Of a stretch of DNA of 64,000 bases, positions 7,696 to 16,562 are shown in pieces. The number at the start of each line of letters is the position of its first letter. Within the stretch, counting starts at the first letter, position 1. The position numbers were made by a program, and so were the translations under genes. The notes below the pieces were generated by a model that searched no databases, was not told the DNA's origin, and saw nothing but the letters and a program-made list of their open reading frames with translations. The DNA is from Bradyrhizobium lablabi (GTDB lineage Bacteria > Pseudomonadota > Alphaproteobacteria > Rhizobiales > Xanthobacteraceae): NCBI RefSeq assembly GCF_018131005.1, contig NZ_JAFCJK010000015.1, positions 1-64,000 on the forward strand. Reading direction: 5' to 3'.

Positions 7696-8298
7696 CTAGA
7701 ATGGGTTCCAGGTCGCGTTTGGGGTGTATTTGAGGTAGCCGACATTGGCGCCCAGCCGCAAGCCGATCCCAGAGCGGATCGGCACCAGCACGATGTTGTT
7801 GGCGGTCAATGCGGTCATGCCGAAACCGCCGACAATATAGGCTGAGCCGTCGATCCCGACGAAGCGTTGGTAGATCGCGTTGGTGGAGGGCAGATTATAG
7901 ACCAGCGTCATGGTGCGCGCGCCGTCGCCGCCCCAGTCGAAGCCGACCGACGGTCCCTGCCAGTAGACCCGCAAGTCGCCGGCATTCTTGGTGTAAAGCG
8001 TGCCTTCACCGTAGCGGAGCCCCGCGACGAAGGCTCCGGAGCCTTCCTCGCCCAGCACATAGCCATTGGGCAGGCCCCACTGGCTGACCGCGCGCTCGAT
8101 GATCGAGGCGAGCCCGCGCGAGACGTTGCCGAAGAACTTGTGTCCGGCGTTGACCAGTTCGTCCGGTCCGTAATTATACGGACCCGGCTCACGCTGTGCC
8201 TGCGGGTATCGCCCGGTGGGCTGTTGCGCCGCAGCCTGCATGGGCCAGCACATCAGCGCGGCGAGCGCGACCGCAGCGAGGCGTGATGCGAAAGTCAT
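7696..8298 (-). CDS. eipA: EipA-like envelope integrity protein (DUF1134)
   Basis: A 200-residue protein with a signal peptide (cleavage after MQAAAQ). The mature domain matches DUF1134 throughout: FFGNVSRGLASIIERAVSQWGLPNGYVLGEEGSGAF, then LRVYWQGPSVGFDWGGDGARTMTLVYNLP, and the closing VPIRSGIGLRLGANVGYLKYTP. The Brucella member EipA is a periplasmic protein needed for envelope stress resistance; the same role is likely here. Family identification is firm, function is transferred. It is transcribed divergently from the YHS-domain gene. Confidence 0.88.
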   Translation of the reverse strand: MTFASRLAAVALAALMCWPMQAAAQQPTGRYPQAQREPGPYNYGPDELVNAGHKFFGNVSRGLASIIERAVSQWGLPNGYVLGEEGSGAFVAGLRYGEGTLYTKNAGDLRVYWQGPSVGFDWGGDGARTMTLVYNLPSTNAIYQRFVGIDGSAYIVGGFGMTALTANNIVLVPIRSGIGLRLGANVGYLKYTPNATWNPF

Positions 8299-8409
8299 AA
8301 AGAACCCCTGGTATCGAAATTCCGGACGCTGCCCTTAACCCGACGCCAACAAACACGGCTCTAGGTTGCGTCCAGTCTCCCCTCGACTCGGATGTTATCG
8401 GCAGCAACT

Positions 8410-8916
8410 ATGACGGTACAACGGCAGGAAAGATACGCTTGGTGCGCCCCGATGGCGTTTTTCGGCCTGTTGGCGGGCATTTTAGCGACGGTCTGGCCTG
8501 GCTCGGCCGCCCGGGCCGCCACGACCGAGCGGGTGGTGGTGGGGCGCTATTCGGGCCTCGCCATCAGGGGCTTCGATCCCGTCGCCTATTTCACGGACTC
8601 CGTTGCTATCGAGGGGCGGCCCGAATTCGAAGTCGCCAAGGAGGGGGCTGTCTGGCGTTTCCGCAACGAGGGCAATCGCGCGTCCTTCGCAGCTCACCCC
8701 GAGATCTACGGTCCGCAGTTCGGCGGCTACGATCCGACCGACGTGGTGCGCGGGGTCGCCTGCGCCGGCAACCCACGTTTCTGGGCGATCGTCGGACAGC
8801 GGCTCTATCTGTTCGGCCGGGAAGCGAGCCGCGACGCCTTCGCTGCCGATCCGGCCCGCTACCTCGGGGAAGCCAGGGCGCGCTGGCCGGAGCTGGAAGA
8901 AAAGCTCGCCAAGTAG
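8410..8916 (+). CDS. YHS domain-containing exported protein
   Basis: About 168 residues with an N-terminal hydrophobic signal sequence (FFGLLAGILATVWPGSAARA), then a YHS-type domain: GFDPVAYFTDSVAIEGRPEFEV, WRFRNEGNRASFAAHPEIYGPQFGGYDP, and a terminal FAADPARYLGEARARWPELEEKL. This layout is that of the alphaproteobacterial 'YHS domain protein' family, exported and thought to bind metal, though the Cys residues of classic YHS sites are not conserved here apart from one in GVACAGNP. The start could also be the ATG at 8392; neither has a good ribosome site. It converges on cysQ with a one-base gap. Confidence 0.7.
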   Translation: MTVQRQERYAWCAPMAFFGLLAGILATVWPGSAARAATTERVVVGRYSGLAIRGFDPVAYFTDSVAIEGRPEFEVAKEGAVWRFRNEGNRASFAAHPEIYGPQFGGYDPTDVVRGVACAGNPRFWAIVGQRLYLFGREASRDAFAADPARYLGEARARWPELEEKLAK

Positions 8917-8917
8917 G

Positions 8918-9745
8918 TCAGGATGCCGCCGCCGGATCGCCCCAGGCGATGAACTCCGGCACGATGAAGTCCTCGCGGCCGAGGCCGAAATGCACAGGCG
9001 CGCCGTTTGAATCGGTGACCTTGCCGCCCGCGGCCGTGACGACCGCGTGGCCCGCCGCCACGTCCCATTCGCAGGTCGGCGAGAGGCGCGGATAGATATC
9101 GACCTGTCCCTCGGCAAGACGGCCGAATTTGACCGCCGAGCCCAGCACGGAGCGTACGGCACCGCCGCGCTTCGCGATGAAGGACTCGGTACGGTCGTCA
9201 CCATGCGAGCGGCTGACCGCGACCGTCCATGGCGCCCCGCTCGGCGGACAGGCACGGGTCTTGATCGACGCAACGTCTAAAACGCTGCCATCGCGCAGCG
9301 TCAGTCGTTCCGCGCCCCGGCCGACGATGCCGCGCCAGATCAGTCCGAGCGCCGGTGCGCCGACAATGCCAAGCAACGGTGCGCCGTCGGTCACCAAGGC
9401 AAGATTGACCGTGAACTCGTTGCGGCCGGCGACGAACTCCTTGGTTCCGTCGAGCGGATCGATCAGGAAAAAGCTGTCCTTGTACGGCGGCTTCGCGGTG
9501 GGGACCCGTTCCTCAGACAACAGCGATATGCGCGGCGCCAGCCGTGCCAGGCCTTCGACGATGACGTGGTCGGCGGCAAAGTCGGCCTCGGTGACCGGCG
9601 ATCCGTCACCCTTGCCGTCGACCTTCATCGCGGAACGATTGACCGCGAGGATCGCCTCGCCCGCCCGGATCACCAGCTCGGTGAGCGGTTCGAGCAGCGT
9701 GGCCGCGGTCTCGCGGTCGACGACGGGTGGGGGTGCCTCATTCAT
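8918..9745 (-). CDS. cysQ: 3'(2'),5'-bisphosphate nucleotidase CysQ
   Basis: A 275-residue member of the lithium-sensitive inositol-monophosphatase superfamily. The metal-binding motifs are in order: a GDGSPVTEADFAAD stretch, LLSEE, the core DPLDGTKEF, and WDVAAGHAVV near the C-terminus. These are the CysQ forms, and the enzyme removes the 3'-phosphate of PAP(S) made during sulfate assimilation. I start it at MNEAPPPVVDRETA; the frame is open 35 codons further upstream but that part is not homologous-looking. Neighbours do not suggest a sulfur operon. Confidence 0.85.
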   Translation of the reverse strand: MNEAPPPVVDRETAATLLEPLTELVIRAGEAILAVNRSAMKVDGKGDGSPVTEADFAADHVIVEGLARLAPRISLLSEERVPTAKPPYKDSFFLIDPLDGTKEFVAGRNEFTVNLALVTDGAPLLGIVGAPALGLIWRGIVGRGAERLTLRDGSVLDVASIKTRACPPSGAPWTVAVSRSHGDDRTESFIAKRGGAVRSVLGSAVKFGRLAEGQVDIYPRLSPTCEWDVAAGHAVVTAAGGKVTDSNGAPVHFGLGREDFIVPEFIAWGDPAAAS

Positions 9746-9885
9746 GAGCGGATCCCATATCCTGTTCGTGTTCCCCTTATCAGGGCCGCCGCAAGCTGGC
9801 AGCATGCGCTTTCGCAGTGTATCAAGCCCACAGGCATGCGTGATTCGCACTCCTTACGCGGCGTGCGGCTTTCCAGGAACATTCT

Positions 9886-10533
9886 ATGTCTGGCACTTCG
9901 TCTCCCGGTACCGCTCCCGATGCACTCGAACTCGCGGCGCTTTTGTGCTCGCGTGTCTGTCACGACCTCATCAGCCCGGTCGGCGCAATCGTCAATGGGC
10001 TTGAGGTCCTTGATGACAACCCGAAGCCCGAGGATCGCGACTTCGCGCTTGATCTGATCCGCAAGAGCGCGAAGACCGCCTCGGCGCGACTGCAGTTCTG
10101 CCGTCTGGCCTTCGGTGCGGCCGGTTCCTCCGGCGCGCAAATCGATCTCGGCGACGCCCAGGCCATGGCGAAGGGACACATCGAGGACGGCAAGGTCACA
10201 CTGACGTGGAATTTGCCGCGGCTGCTGCTGCCGAAGAATCGCGCGAAGCTGCTGCTGAACTTGCTGGTGATCGCGCAGCAGACGATCCCGCGCGGCGGCA
10301 CGCTCACCGTCGATCCGGTCGGCGAAGGCGAGGGCATGGGCTTTCGGATCACGGCGGCCGGCCTCAATGCCCGCGTGCCGCAGAACATCGTCGACCTGCT
10401 CAATGCGACATCGTCGAACACCGTGGATGCGCACGCGGTGCAGCCGCACTACACGCGGCTGCTGGCAGAGGCCTGCGGTTTGAAGGTTACGCTCGCGCCC
10501 GAGGGCGAAACCGTGATCGTCACTGCGTCCTGA
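9886..10533 (+). CDS. chpT: Histidine phosphotransferase ChpT
   Basis: A 215-residue protein. Helix 1 carries the phosphoacceptor His in LCSRVCHDLISPVGAIVNGLEVL, the signature of ChpT, and the C-terminal part is the degenerate ATPase-like fold (LLLNLLVIAQQTIPRGGTLTV...). In Caulobacter ChpT relays phosphate from CckA to CtrA and CpdR. CtrA itself is encoded 14 kb downstream at 23981-24682, so both ends of the relay are in the window. AGGA precedes the ATG. It lies just upstream of the che operon on the same strand. Confidence 0.88.
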   Translation: MSGTSSPGTAPDALELAALLCSRVCHDLISPVGAIVNGLEVLDDNPKPEDRDFALDLIRKSAKTASARLQFCRLAFGAAGSSGAQIDLGDAQAMAKGHIEDGKVTLTWNLPRLLLPKNRAKLLLNLLVIAQQTIPRGGTLTVDPVGEGEGMGFRITAAGLNARVPQNIVDLLNATSSNTVDAHAVQPHYTRLLAEACGLKVTLAPEGETVIVTAS

Positions 10534-10555
10534 GGGCGCCTGCACGCAGAAATTG

Positions 10556-10570
10556 TTAATCAACTGTTAC
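10556..10570 (+). promoter_or_regulatory. Candidate CtrA box upstream of the che operon
   Basis: TTAA-TCAACTG-TTAC matches the CtrA target TTAA-N7-TTAA(C) with one mismatch. It is 155 bp before the cheA start at 10725. Sequence match only. Confidence 0.4.
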
Positions 10571-10724
10571 GACCCGCCGCGCGAATTGAATTGTGTGGCC
10601 TTATCTCTTTGTTGATCCCGTTCTTTTCCAGTTGCTCAACCAATATTAAACGGTTTGCGGGGAAGCTGGCCGAGTTTCGTCAGGCGCGCCGATGTCGCGT
10701 GCCGCTGCGTTCGAGGCTGGTTTC

Positions 10725-13433
10725 ATGGACGATCTGTTGCGGGAGTTTTTGACTGAAACCAGCGAGAGTCTAGACACAGTCGACAACCAGTTGGTGCGGT
10801 TCGAGCAAGAGCCCAACAACGCGAAGATTCTCGATAACATCTTCCGCCTGGTCCACACCATCAAGGGCACCTGCGGCTTCCTCGGCCTGCCGCGACTGGA
10901 AGCGTTGGCGCATGCCGGCGAGACGTTGATGGGCAAATTCCGCGACGGCATGCCGGTCACGGCCGAAGCCGTGACGCTGATCCTGTCCTCGATCGACCGC
11001 ATCAAGGAGATTCTTGCAGGTCTTGAGGCGACCGAGGCCGAGCCGGAAGGCAATGATCGCGACCTGATCGATCAGTTGGAAGCCATGGTCGAGCGCGGCA
11101 TGGCGGCCATGGCCGCCGGTGAGACTGTTGCTTCCGAAGAAGCTGTTGTGCCGGTCGTCAAGGCGCCGCCGACCCAGCCGATGGTGACCGAGGGCATGCT
11201 GGTTGTGCAGACGCTGGAGCGCCCGCTGCGCCCGGGCGAGGTCTCGCTCGACGAACTCGAGCGCGCCTTCCGCGAGACCGCGACCGAGGTGGCGGCACCG
11301 GCCCCGAAGCCCGCGGCGGAGCCGGCGGAGGCGAAAAAGCCGCCGAAGAGAGCGGCAGCGGCGGAGGTTGAGGTGCAGGAAGGCGACAAGATCGCCAACC
11401 AGTCGATCCGGGTCAATGTCGACACCCTCGAACACCTCATGACCATGGTCTCCGAGCTGGTGCTGACGCGCAACCAGCTGCTCGAGATCTCAAGGCGCAA
11501 CGATGACACCGAATTCAAGGTGCCGTTGCAGCGCCTCTCCAACGTCACCGCCGAGCTGCAGGAGGGCGTCATGAAGACGCGCATGCAGCCGATCGGCAAT
11601 GCCTGGCAGAAGTTGCCCCGCATCGTGCGCGACCTCTCCGGCGAGCTTGGCAAGCAGATCGAACTGGAGATGCACGGCGCCGACACCGAGCTCGACCGCC
11701 AGGTGCTCGACCTGATCAAGGATCCCTTGACCCACATGGTGCGGAACTCGGCCGACCATGGCCTGGAGACCACGGCCGAGCGGCTCGCCGCGGGCAAGCC
11801 GGAGCAGGGCACCGTCCGCCTGTCCGCCTATCACGAGGGCGGCCACATCATCATCTGCATCGCCGACAACGGCCGCGGGCTCAACACCGAGCGGATCAAG
11901 GCAAAGGCGCTGCAGAACGGGCTCGTCACCGAGGCCGAGCTCGAGAAGATGACGGAGGCGCAGATCCACAAGTTCATCTTCGCGCCCGGCTTCTCCACCG
12001 CAGCGCAGGTGACCTCGGTCTCCGGCCGCGGGGTCGGCATGGACGTGGTGCGCACCAATATCGACCAGATCGGCGGCACCATCGACATCAAGAGCGTGGC
12101 TGGCGAAGGCGCCTCCGTCACCATCAAGATCCCGCTCACGCTTGCGATCGTCTCGGCGCTGATCGTGGAAGCTGGTGGCGACCGCTTTGCGATCCCGCAA
12201 TTGTCTGTGGTCGAACTGGTGCGGGCGCGCGCCAATTCCGAGCATCGCATCGAGCGGATCAAGGACACCGCGGTCTTGCGGCTGCGCAACAAGCTATTGC
12301 CCTTGATCCACCTCAAGAAGCTCCTGAAGATCGACGACGGCGCGACCTCCGATCCCGAGAACGGTTTTATCGTGGTGACGCAGGTCGGTAGCCAGACCTT
12401 TGGCATTGTGGTCGACGGCGTGTTCCACACCGAGGAGATCGTGGTCAAGCCGATGTCGACCAAGCTGCGCCACATCGACATGTTCTCCGGCAATACCATC
12501 CTGGGCGATGGCGCCGTCATCATGATCATCGACCCCAACGGCATCGCCAAGGCGCTCGGCGCCTCCGGTTCTTCCGCCCATGACATGGCGGAGGAAGGGG
12601 CGGCCTCGCACGCCTCATCCGGCGAGCAGCTTACCTCGCTGTTGGTGTTCCGCGCCGGCACCAGCCAGCCCAAGGCGGTGCCGCTCGGCCTCGTCACCCG
12701 GCTCGAAGAGATCGCCACCGACAAGATCGAACTCTCAAACGGCCGCTACATGGTGCAATACCGCGAGCAACTGATGCCGCTCGTGCAGATGGCAGGAGTC
12801 AGCGTGCAGGCCCAAGGCACCCAGCCGATCCTGGTGTTTGCCGACGACGGCCGCTCCATGGGACTCGTGGTCGACGAGATTATCGACATCGTCGAGGAGC
12901 GGCTCAACATCGAAGTCACGGGCTCGGAGGACGGCATCCTGGGCTCCGCCGTGATCAAGGGCCAGGCCACCGAAGTGATCGATGTCGGCCACTTCCTGCC
13001 GATGGCGTTTGCCGATTGGTTCACGCGCAAGGAGATGCGGCCGTCCGCGACCGCGCAGTCGGTGCTGCTGGTCGACGACTCGGCGTTCTTCCGCAACATG
13101 CTGGCGCCGGTGCTCAAGGCCGCCGGCTACAAGGTACGGACCGCGCCGACCGCGCAGGAGGGCCTGGCCGCGTTGCGCTCGGGACAAAACTTCGACGTTG
13201 TGCTGACCGACATCGAGATGCCTGACATGAACGGCTTCGAGTTCGCCGAGAGCATCCGCAGCGACCACAACCTCAATGGGCTGCCGATCATCGCGCTTTC
13301 CGCGATGGTCTCGCCGGCGGCGATCGAGCGTGGCCGGCAGGCCGGTTTCCACGACTATGTCGCGAAGTTCGACCGGCCCGGCCTGATCGCGGCGCTGAAG
13401 GAACAGACCGCCGAGATCCGCAGAGCGGCCTGA
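10725..13433 (+). CDS. cheA: Hybrid chemotaxis histidine kinase CheA-REC
   Basis: A 902-residue cytoplasmic kinase. The HPt domain is at 1-105 with His44 in RLVHTIKGTCGF. An acidic/Ala-Pro linker (~110-230) replaces a clear P2 domain. The dimerisation helices begin QSIRVNVDTLEHLMTMVSELV. The HATPase domain has DPLTHMVRNSADHGLE, DNGRGL and GRGVGMDVVRTNI. A CheW-like domain follows, then a second CheW-like segment (~630-770), and a C-terminal receiver with Asp829 in LTDIEMPDMNG. The start at 10725 has GAGG eight bases upstream; an ATG at 10692 does not. First gene of cheA-cheW-cheY-cheB-cheR. Confidence 0.9.
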   Translation: MDDLLREFLTETSESLDTVDNQLVRFEQEPNNAKILDNIFRLVHTIKGTCGFLGLPRLEALAHAGETLMGKFRDGMPVTAEAVTLILSSIDRIKEILAGLEATEAEPEGNDRDLIDQLEAMVERGMAAMAAGETVASEEAVVPVVKAPPTQPMVTEGMLVVQTLERPLRPGEVSLDELERAFRETATEVAAPAPKPAAEPAEAKKPPKRAAAAEVEVQEGDKIANQSIRVNVDTLEHLMTMVSELVLTRNQLLEISRRNDDTEFKVPLQRLSNVTAELQEGVMKTRMQPIGNAWQKLPRIVRDLSGELGKQIELEMHGADTELDRQVLDLIKDPLTHMVRNSADHGLETTAERLAAGKPEQGTVRLSAYHEGGHIIICIADNGRGLNTERIKAKALQNGLVTEAELEKMTEAQIHKFIFAPGFSTAAQVTSVSGRGVGMDVVRTNIDQIGGTIDIKSVAGEGASVTIKIPLTLAIVSALIVEAGGDRFAIPQLSVVELVRARANSEHRIERIKDTAVLRLRNKLLPLIHLKKLLKIDDGATSDPENGFIVVTQVGSQTFGIVVDGVFHTEEIVVKPMSTKLRHIDMFSGNTILGDGAVIMIIDPNGIAKALGASGSSAHDMAEEGAASHASSGEQLTSLLVFRAGTSQPKAVPLGLVTRLEEIATDKIELSNGRYMVQYREQLMPLVQMAGVSVQAQGTQPILVFADDGRSMGLVVDEIIDIVEERLNIEVTGSEDGILGSAVIKGQATEVIDVGHFLPMAFADWFTRKEMRPSATAQSVLLVDDSAFFRNMLAPVLKAAGYKVRTAPTAQEGLAALRSGQNFDVVLTDIEMPDMNGFEFAESIRSDHNLNGLPIIALSAMVSPAAIERGRQAGFHDYVAKFDRPGLIAALKEQTAEIRRAA

Positions 13434-13461
13434 TGACGCGGCGTTAGGGAAACCGAGAGCG

Positions 13462-13932
13462 ATGACGAACAAGAGCGATATCCTTGAGGGCACCATGGCC
13501 GAATACGTCACCGCCGTGATCGGCGGGCAGTTGTTCGGCCTGCCGATCTCCCGCGTCCAGGACGTGTTCATGCCGGAGCGGCTGACCCGGGTGCCGCTGT
13601 CCTCCTCCGAGATCGCCGGCGTACTCAATCTGCGTGGCCGCATCGTCACCGTGGTCGACATGCGCGCCCGCCTCGGCCTGCCCAGGCCCAGTGACGGCCA
13701 GCCGTCGATGGCGGTCGGCGTCGACCAGCGCGGCGAATCCTATGGCCTTCTGATCGATCAGATCGGTGAGGTGCTGCGCCTGCCCGACGACAGCCGCGAG
13801 GAAAATCCGGTCAACCTCGACCCCCGCATGGCCAAGCTTGCCGGCGGCGTCCACCGCCTCGACGGACAGCTGATGGTCGTGCTCGACGTCGACCGCGTGC
13901 TCGAATTGATGCCCGATGCCAAGGCAGCCTGA
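13462..13932 (+). CDS. cheW: Chemotaxis coupling protein CheW
   Basis: A 156-residue single CheW domain: YVTAVIGGQLFGLPISRVQDVF at the start, then GVLNLRGRIVTVVDMRARLGL, and LLIDQIGEVLRL and LMVVLDVDRVLEL towards the end. It bridges receptors and CheA. It starts 28 bp after cheA and is clearly co-transcribed. Confidence 0.9.
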   Translation: MTNKSDILEGTMAEYVTAVIGGQLFGLPISRVQDVFMPERLTRVPLSSSEIAGVLNLRGRIVTVVDMRARLGLPRPSDGQPSMAVGVDQRGESYGLLIDQIGEVLRLPDDSREENPVNLDPRMAKLAGGVHRLDGQLMVVLDVDRVLELMPDAKAA

Positions 13933-14003
13933 TACGGCGGCGTCGGCCAGAGACTGAAGAACCAAAACGTCCGCTCCGGAGGACGAGGAAGTAGAGGTCG
14001 CAA

Positions 14004-14369
14004 ATGAGAACTTGTCTTGTTGTCGATGACTCGAGCGTCATTCGCAAAGTCGCCCGCCGCATCCTGGAAGGCCTCGACTTCCAGATCGTGGAAGCGGAGG
14101 ACGGCGAGAAAGCGCTTGAAGTCTGCAAGCGCGCGATGCCCGAGGCTGTGCTGCTCGACTGGAACATGCCCGTCATGGACGGTTACGAATTCCTCGGCAA
14201 TCTCCGCCGCATGCCCGGCGGCGACCAGCCCAAGGTGGTGTTCTGCACCACCGAGAACGATGTCGCGCACATCGCCCGTGCGCTGCATGCCGGGGCCAAC
14301 GAGTACATCATGAAACCGTTCGACAAGGACATCGTGACCGCGAAGTTCCAGGAAGTCGGACTGATCTAG
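14004..14369 (+). CDS. cheY: Chemotaxis response regulator CheY
   Basis: A 121-residue lone receiver domain. The acidic pocket DD (8-9), the phospho-acceptor Asp52 in LLDWNMPVMDG, the Thr in FCTTENDV and the Lys in IMKPFDKD are all present. AGAGG lies upstream of the ATG. As the sole stand-alone receiver in the operon it is the likely output to the flagellar motor or, alternatively, a phosphate sink for the hybrid CheA. Confidence 0.9.
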   Translation: MRTCLVVDDSSVIRKVARRILEGLDFQIVEAEDGEKALEVCKRAMPEAVLLDWNMPVMDGYEFLGNLRRMPGGDQPKVVFCTTENDVAHIARALHAGANEYIMKPFDKDIVTAKFQEVGLI

Positions 14370-14488
14370 AGCCAATAACAAGCGCGATCGTCCTGAAGTA
14401 ATCGCGCTTCACTCCCGCGGTCGATCCGGCGGCAGAAGCCTTCGGCTCAACCGTCGTAACTTGTGCCGTTGCGTCGCTGGTGAAGGTC

Positions 14489-15658
14489 ATGAGTGTTGCG
14501 TTGACGAGTGCCCCGACCCGGATATCGTCCCGTACGGACAAGGTACGGGTGATGGTGGTCGACGACTCCGTCGTCATCCGCGGATTGATCGCACGCTGGA
14601 TTTCCGCCGAGCCCGACATGGAAGTTGCGGCGTCCCTGCGCACCGGCCTTGACGCCGTCAACCAGCTCGAGCGCATCAACCCCGATGTCGCGGTGCTCGA
14701 CATCGAAATGCCGGAGCTCGACGGCATCTCGGCGTTGCCGCAACTCTTGGCGAAGAAGCGCAACCTCGTCGTCATCATGGCGTCCACGCTGACCCGCCGC
14801 AATGCGGAGATCAGCCTGAAGGCGCTGTCGCTCGGCGCCTCCGACTATATTCCGAAGCCGGAGAGCACGCGCGAAGCGAGCGCCGCCGAAACTTTCCGTC
14901 ACGACCTGATTCAGAAGATCCGCCACCTTGGCGCCAAGGCTCGTCGCGGCACCTTTCACAGCACTGCCAGCCCGCAGCTGGCGCCGGGTCATGACGGGCC
15001 ACGTGCCACACCGGGCGCGACGACGGTGCCCGCCGCTCCGATGCAGATCGTCCGCCGTCCCTTTGGCCTGCTGTCGCCCAAGGTGCTGCTGGTGGGCTCA
15101 TCGACCGGCGGTCCGCAGGCACTGATGTCGCTCGTCGCCGAAATCGGGCCGGTGATCGATCGCTTCCCGGTGCTGATCACCCAGCATATGCCGCCGACCT
15201 TCACCACAATTCTCGCCGAGCACCTCGCGCGGACCAGCAGGCGGCCGGTGCGGGAAGCGATCGACGGCGAGACGGTAAGGGCGGGCCAGATCTATCTTGC
15301 CCCCGGCGGTCGCCACATGCGTGTCGCTCGCCACCGCGCGGACGCGGTCATCGCGCTCGACGACGGCCCGCCGGTCAACTTCTGCAAGCCCGCGGTCGAT
15401 CCACTGTTCACCTCCGCAATCGACGTCTGGCAGGGCAGCATCCTGTCGCTGATCCTGACCGGCATGGGCTCCGACGGCATGCGTGGCGGCAAGGAGATTG
15501 TCGCCGCGGGCGGCAGCGTGATCGCCCAGGATGAAGCGACCAGCGTGGTGTGGGGGATGCCCGGCGCGGCCGCCAACGCCGGCATCTGTGCCGCCGTGCT
15601 GCCGCTGAGCCAGATCGCGCCGAAACTGGTTCGTGTGTTTTCGGGAGACCGTTCGTGA
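14489..15658 (+). CDS. cheB: Protein-glutamate methylesterase CheB
   Basis: About 389 residues. The N-terminal receiver (Asp71 in VLDIEMPELDG) is joined by a Pro/Ala linker to the methylesterase domain, which contains the catalytic Ser in VGSSTGGPQAL, the His in ITQHMPPTFT and the Asp in LTGMGSDGMRGG. It demethylates and deamidates receptors in adaptation. The frame allows a GTG at 14480 as well. Its stop overlaps the cheR start (GTGA), indicating translational coupling. Confidence 0.9.
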   Translation: MSVALTSAPTRISSRTDKVRVMVVDDSVVIRGLIARWISAEPDMEVAASLRTGLDAVNQLERINPDVAVLDIEMPELDGISALPQLLAKKRNLVVIMASTLTRRNAEISLKALSLGASDYIPKPESTREASAAETFRHDLIQKIRHLGAKARRGTFHSTASPQLAPGHDGPRATPGATTVPAAPMQIVRRPFGLLSPKVLLVGSSTGGPQALMSLVAEIGPVIDRFPVLITQHMPPTFTTILAEHLARTSRRPVREAIDGETVRAGQIYLAPGGRHMRVARHRADAVIALDDGPPVNFCKPAVDPLFTSAIDVWQGSILSLILTGMGSDGMRGGKEIVAAGGSVIAQDEATSVVWGMPGAAANAGICAAVLPLSQIAPKLVRVFSGDRS

Positions 15659-16521
15659 CGCCCCTGGATTATGAGTATCTGCGTAGACTTCTGAAGGAGC
15701 GCTCCGGTCTCGATCTCTCTGCCGACAAGCAGTACCTGGTGGAGAGCCGCCTGGTGCCGCTGGCGCGCAGGTCGAATCTTGCCGGCATCCCCGAGCTCGT
15801 GCAGAGGCTCAAGAGTGGCGCCGAGCCGCTGACGTCCGATGTGGTCGAGGCGATGACCACCAACGAGACGTTCTTCTTCCGCGACAAAATTCCCTTCGAC
15901 CATCTGAAGGAAGCCGTGCTTCCGGCGTTGATCCAGGCGCGCGCGGCGCGCCGCTCGTTGCGCATCTGGTGCGCGGCGTCGTCGACCGGACAGGAGCCCT
16001 ATTCGATCGCAATGTGTCTGAAGGAAGCGGGCGCGGCGCTTGCCGGCTGGCGGACCGAGATCGTCGCGACCGATTTGTCGCAGGGAGTGTTGGAAAAATC
16101 CAAGGCCGGCCTGTTCAGCCAGTTCGAGGTGCAGCGCGGCCTGCCGATCCAGCTCCTGGTGAAGTATTTCACGCAGAAGGGTGAACTCTGGCAGCTCAAC
16201 GCCGATATCCGCGGCATGGTGCAGCACCGCCAGCTCAATCTGCTGCAGGACCTCTCCCACCTCGGCACCTTCGACGTGATCTTCTGCCGCAACGTGCTGA
16301 TCTATTTCGATCAGGACACCAAGGCCGGCATCTTCGCCAAGCTTGTGCGGATGCTCGAGCCTGACGGCGTGCTCGCGCTGGGGGCGGCCGAATCCGTGGT
16401 CGGCATCACCAATCTCTTCAAGGCCTATCCCGACAGGCGCGGACTCTATCAGCCGAGCAACGCTCCGGTCGCCCGCGCCGGCGCCCTGCCGCATGTGCTG
16501 AAGGCTGTGGCTGCGCGCTGA
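15655..16521 (+). CDS. cheR: Chemotaxis protein methyltransferase CheR
   Basis: A 288-residue protein starting at GTG 15655 inside the cheB stop (GTGA), with GGGAGA upstream. The all-helical N-terminal domain (DYEYLRRLLKERSGLDLSADK) is followed by the SAM-binding Rossmann part: RIWCAASSTGQEPYSIAM, VATDLSQGVLEKSKAGLFS, and DVIFCRNVLIYFD. It methylates receptor glutamates using S-adenosylmethionine. Last gene of the operon; no receptor gene is present nearby. Confidence 0.9.
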   Translation: MTPLDYEYLRRLLKERSGLDLSADKQYLVESRLVPLARRSNLAGIPELVQRLKSGAEPLTSDVVEAMTTNETFFFRDKIPFDHLKEAVLPALIQARAARRSLRIWCAASSTGQEPYSIAMCLKEAGAALAGWRTEIVATDLSQGVLEKSKAGLFSQFEVQRGLPIQLLVKYFTQKGELWQLNADIRGMVQHRQLNLLQDLSHLGTFDVIFCRNVLIYFDQDTKAGIFAKLVRMLEPDGVLALGAAESVVGITNLFKAYPDRRGLYQPSNAPVARAGALPHVLKAVAAR

Positions 16522-16562
16522 GTTCGGTTTCTCGATCCAAGCGACGAATTCGCCAGCCGATC

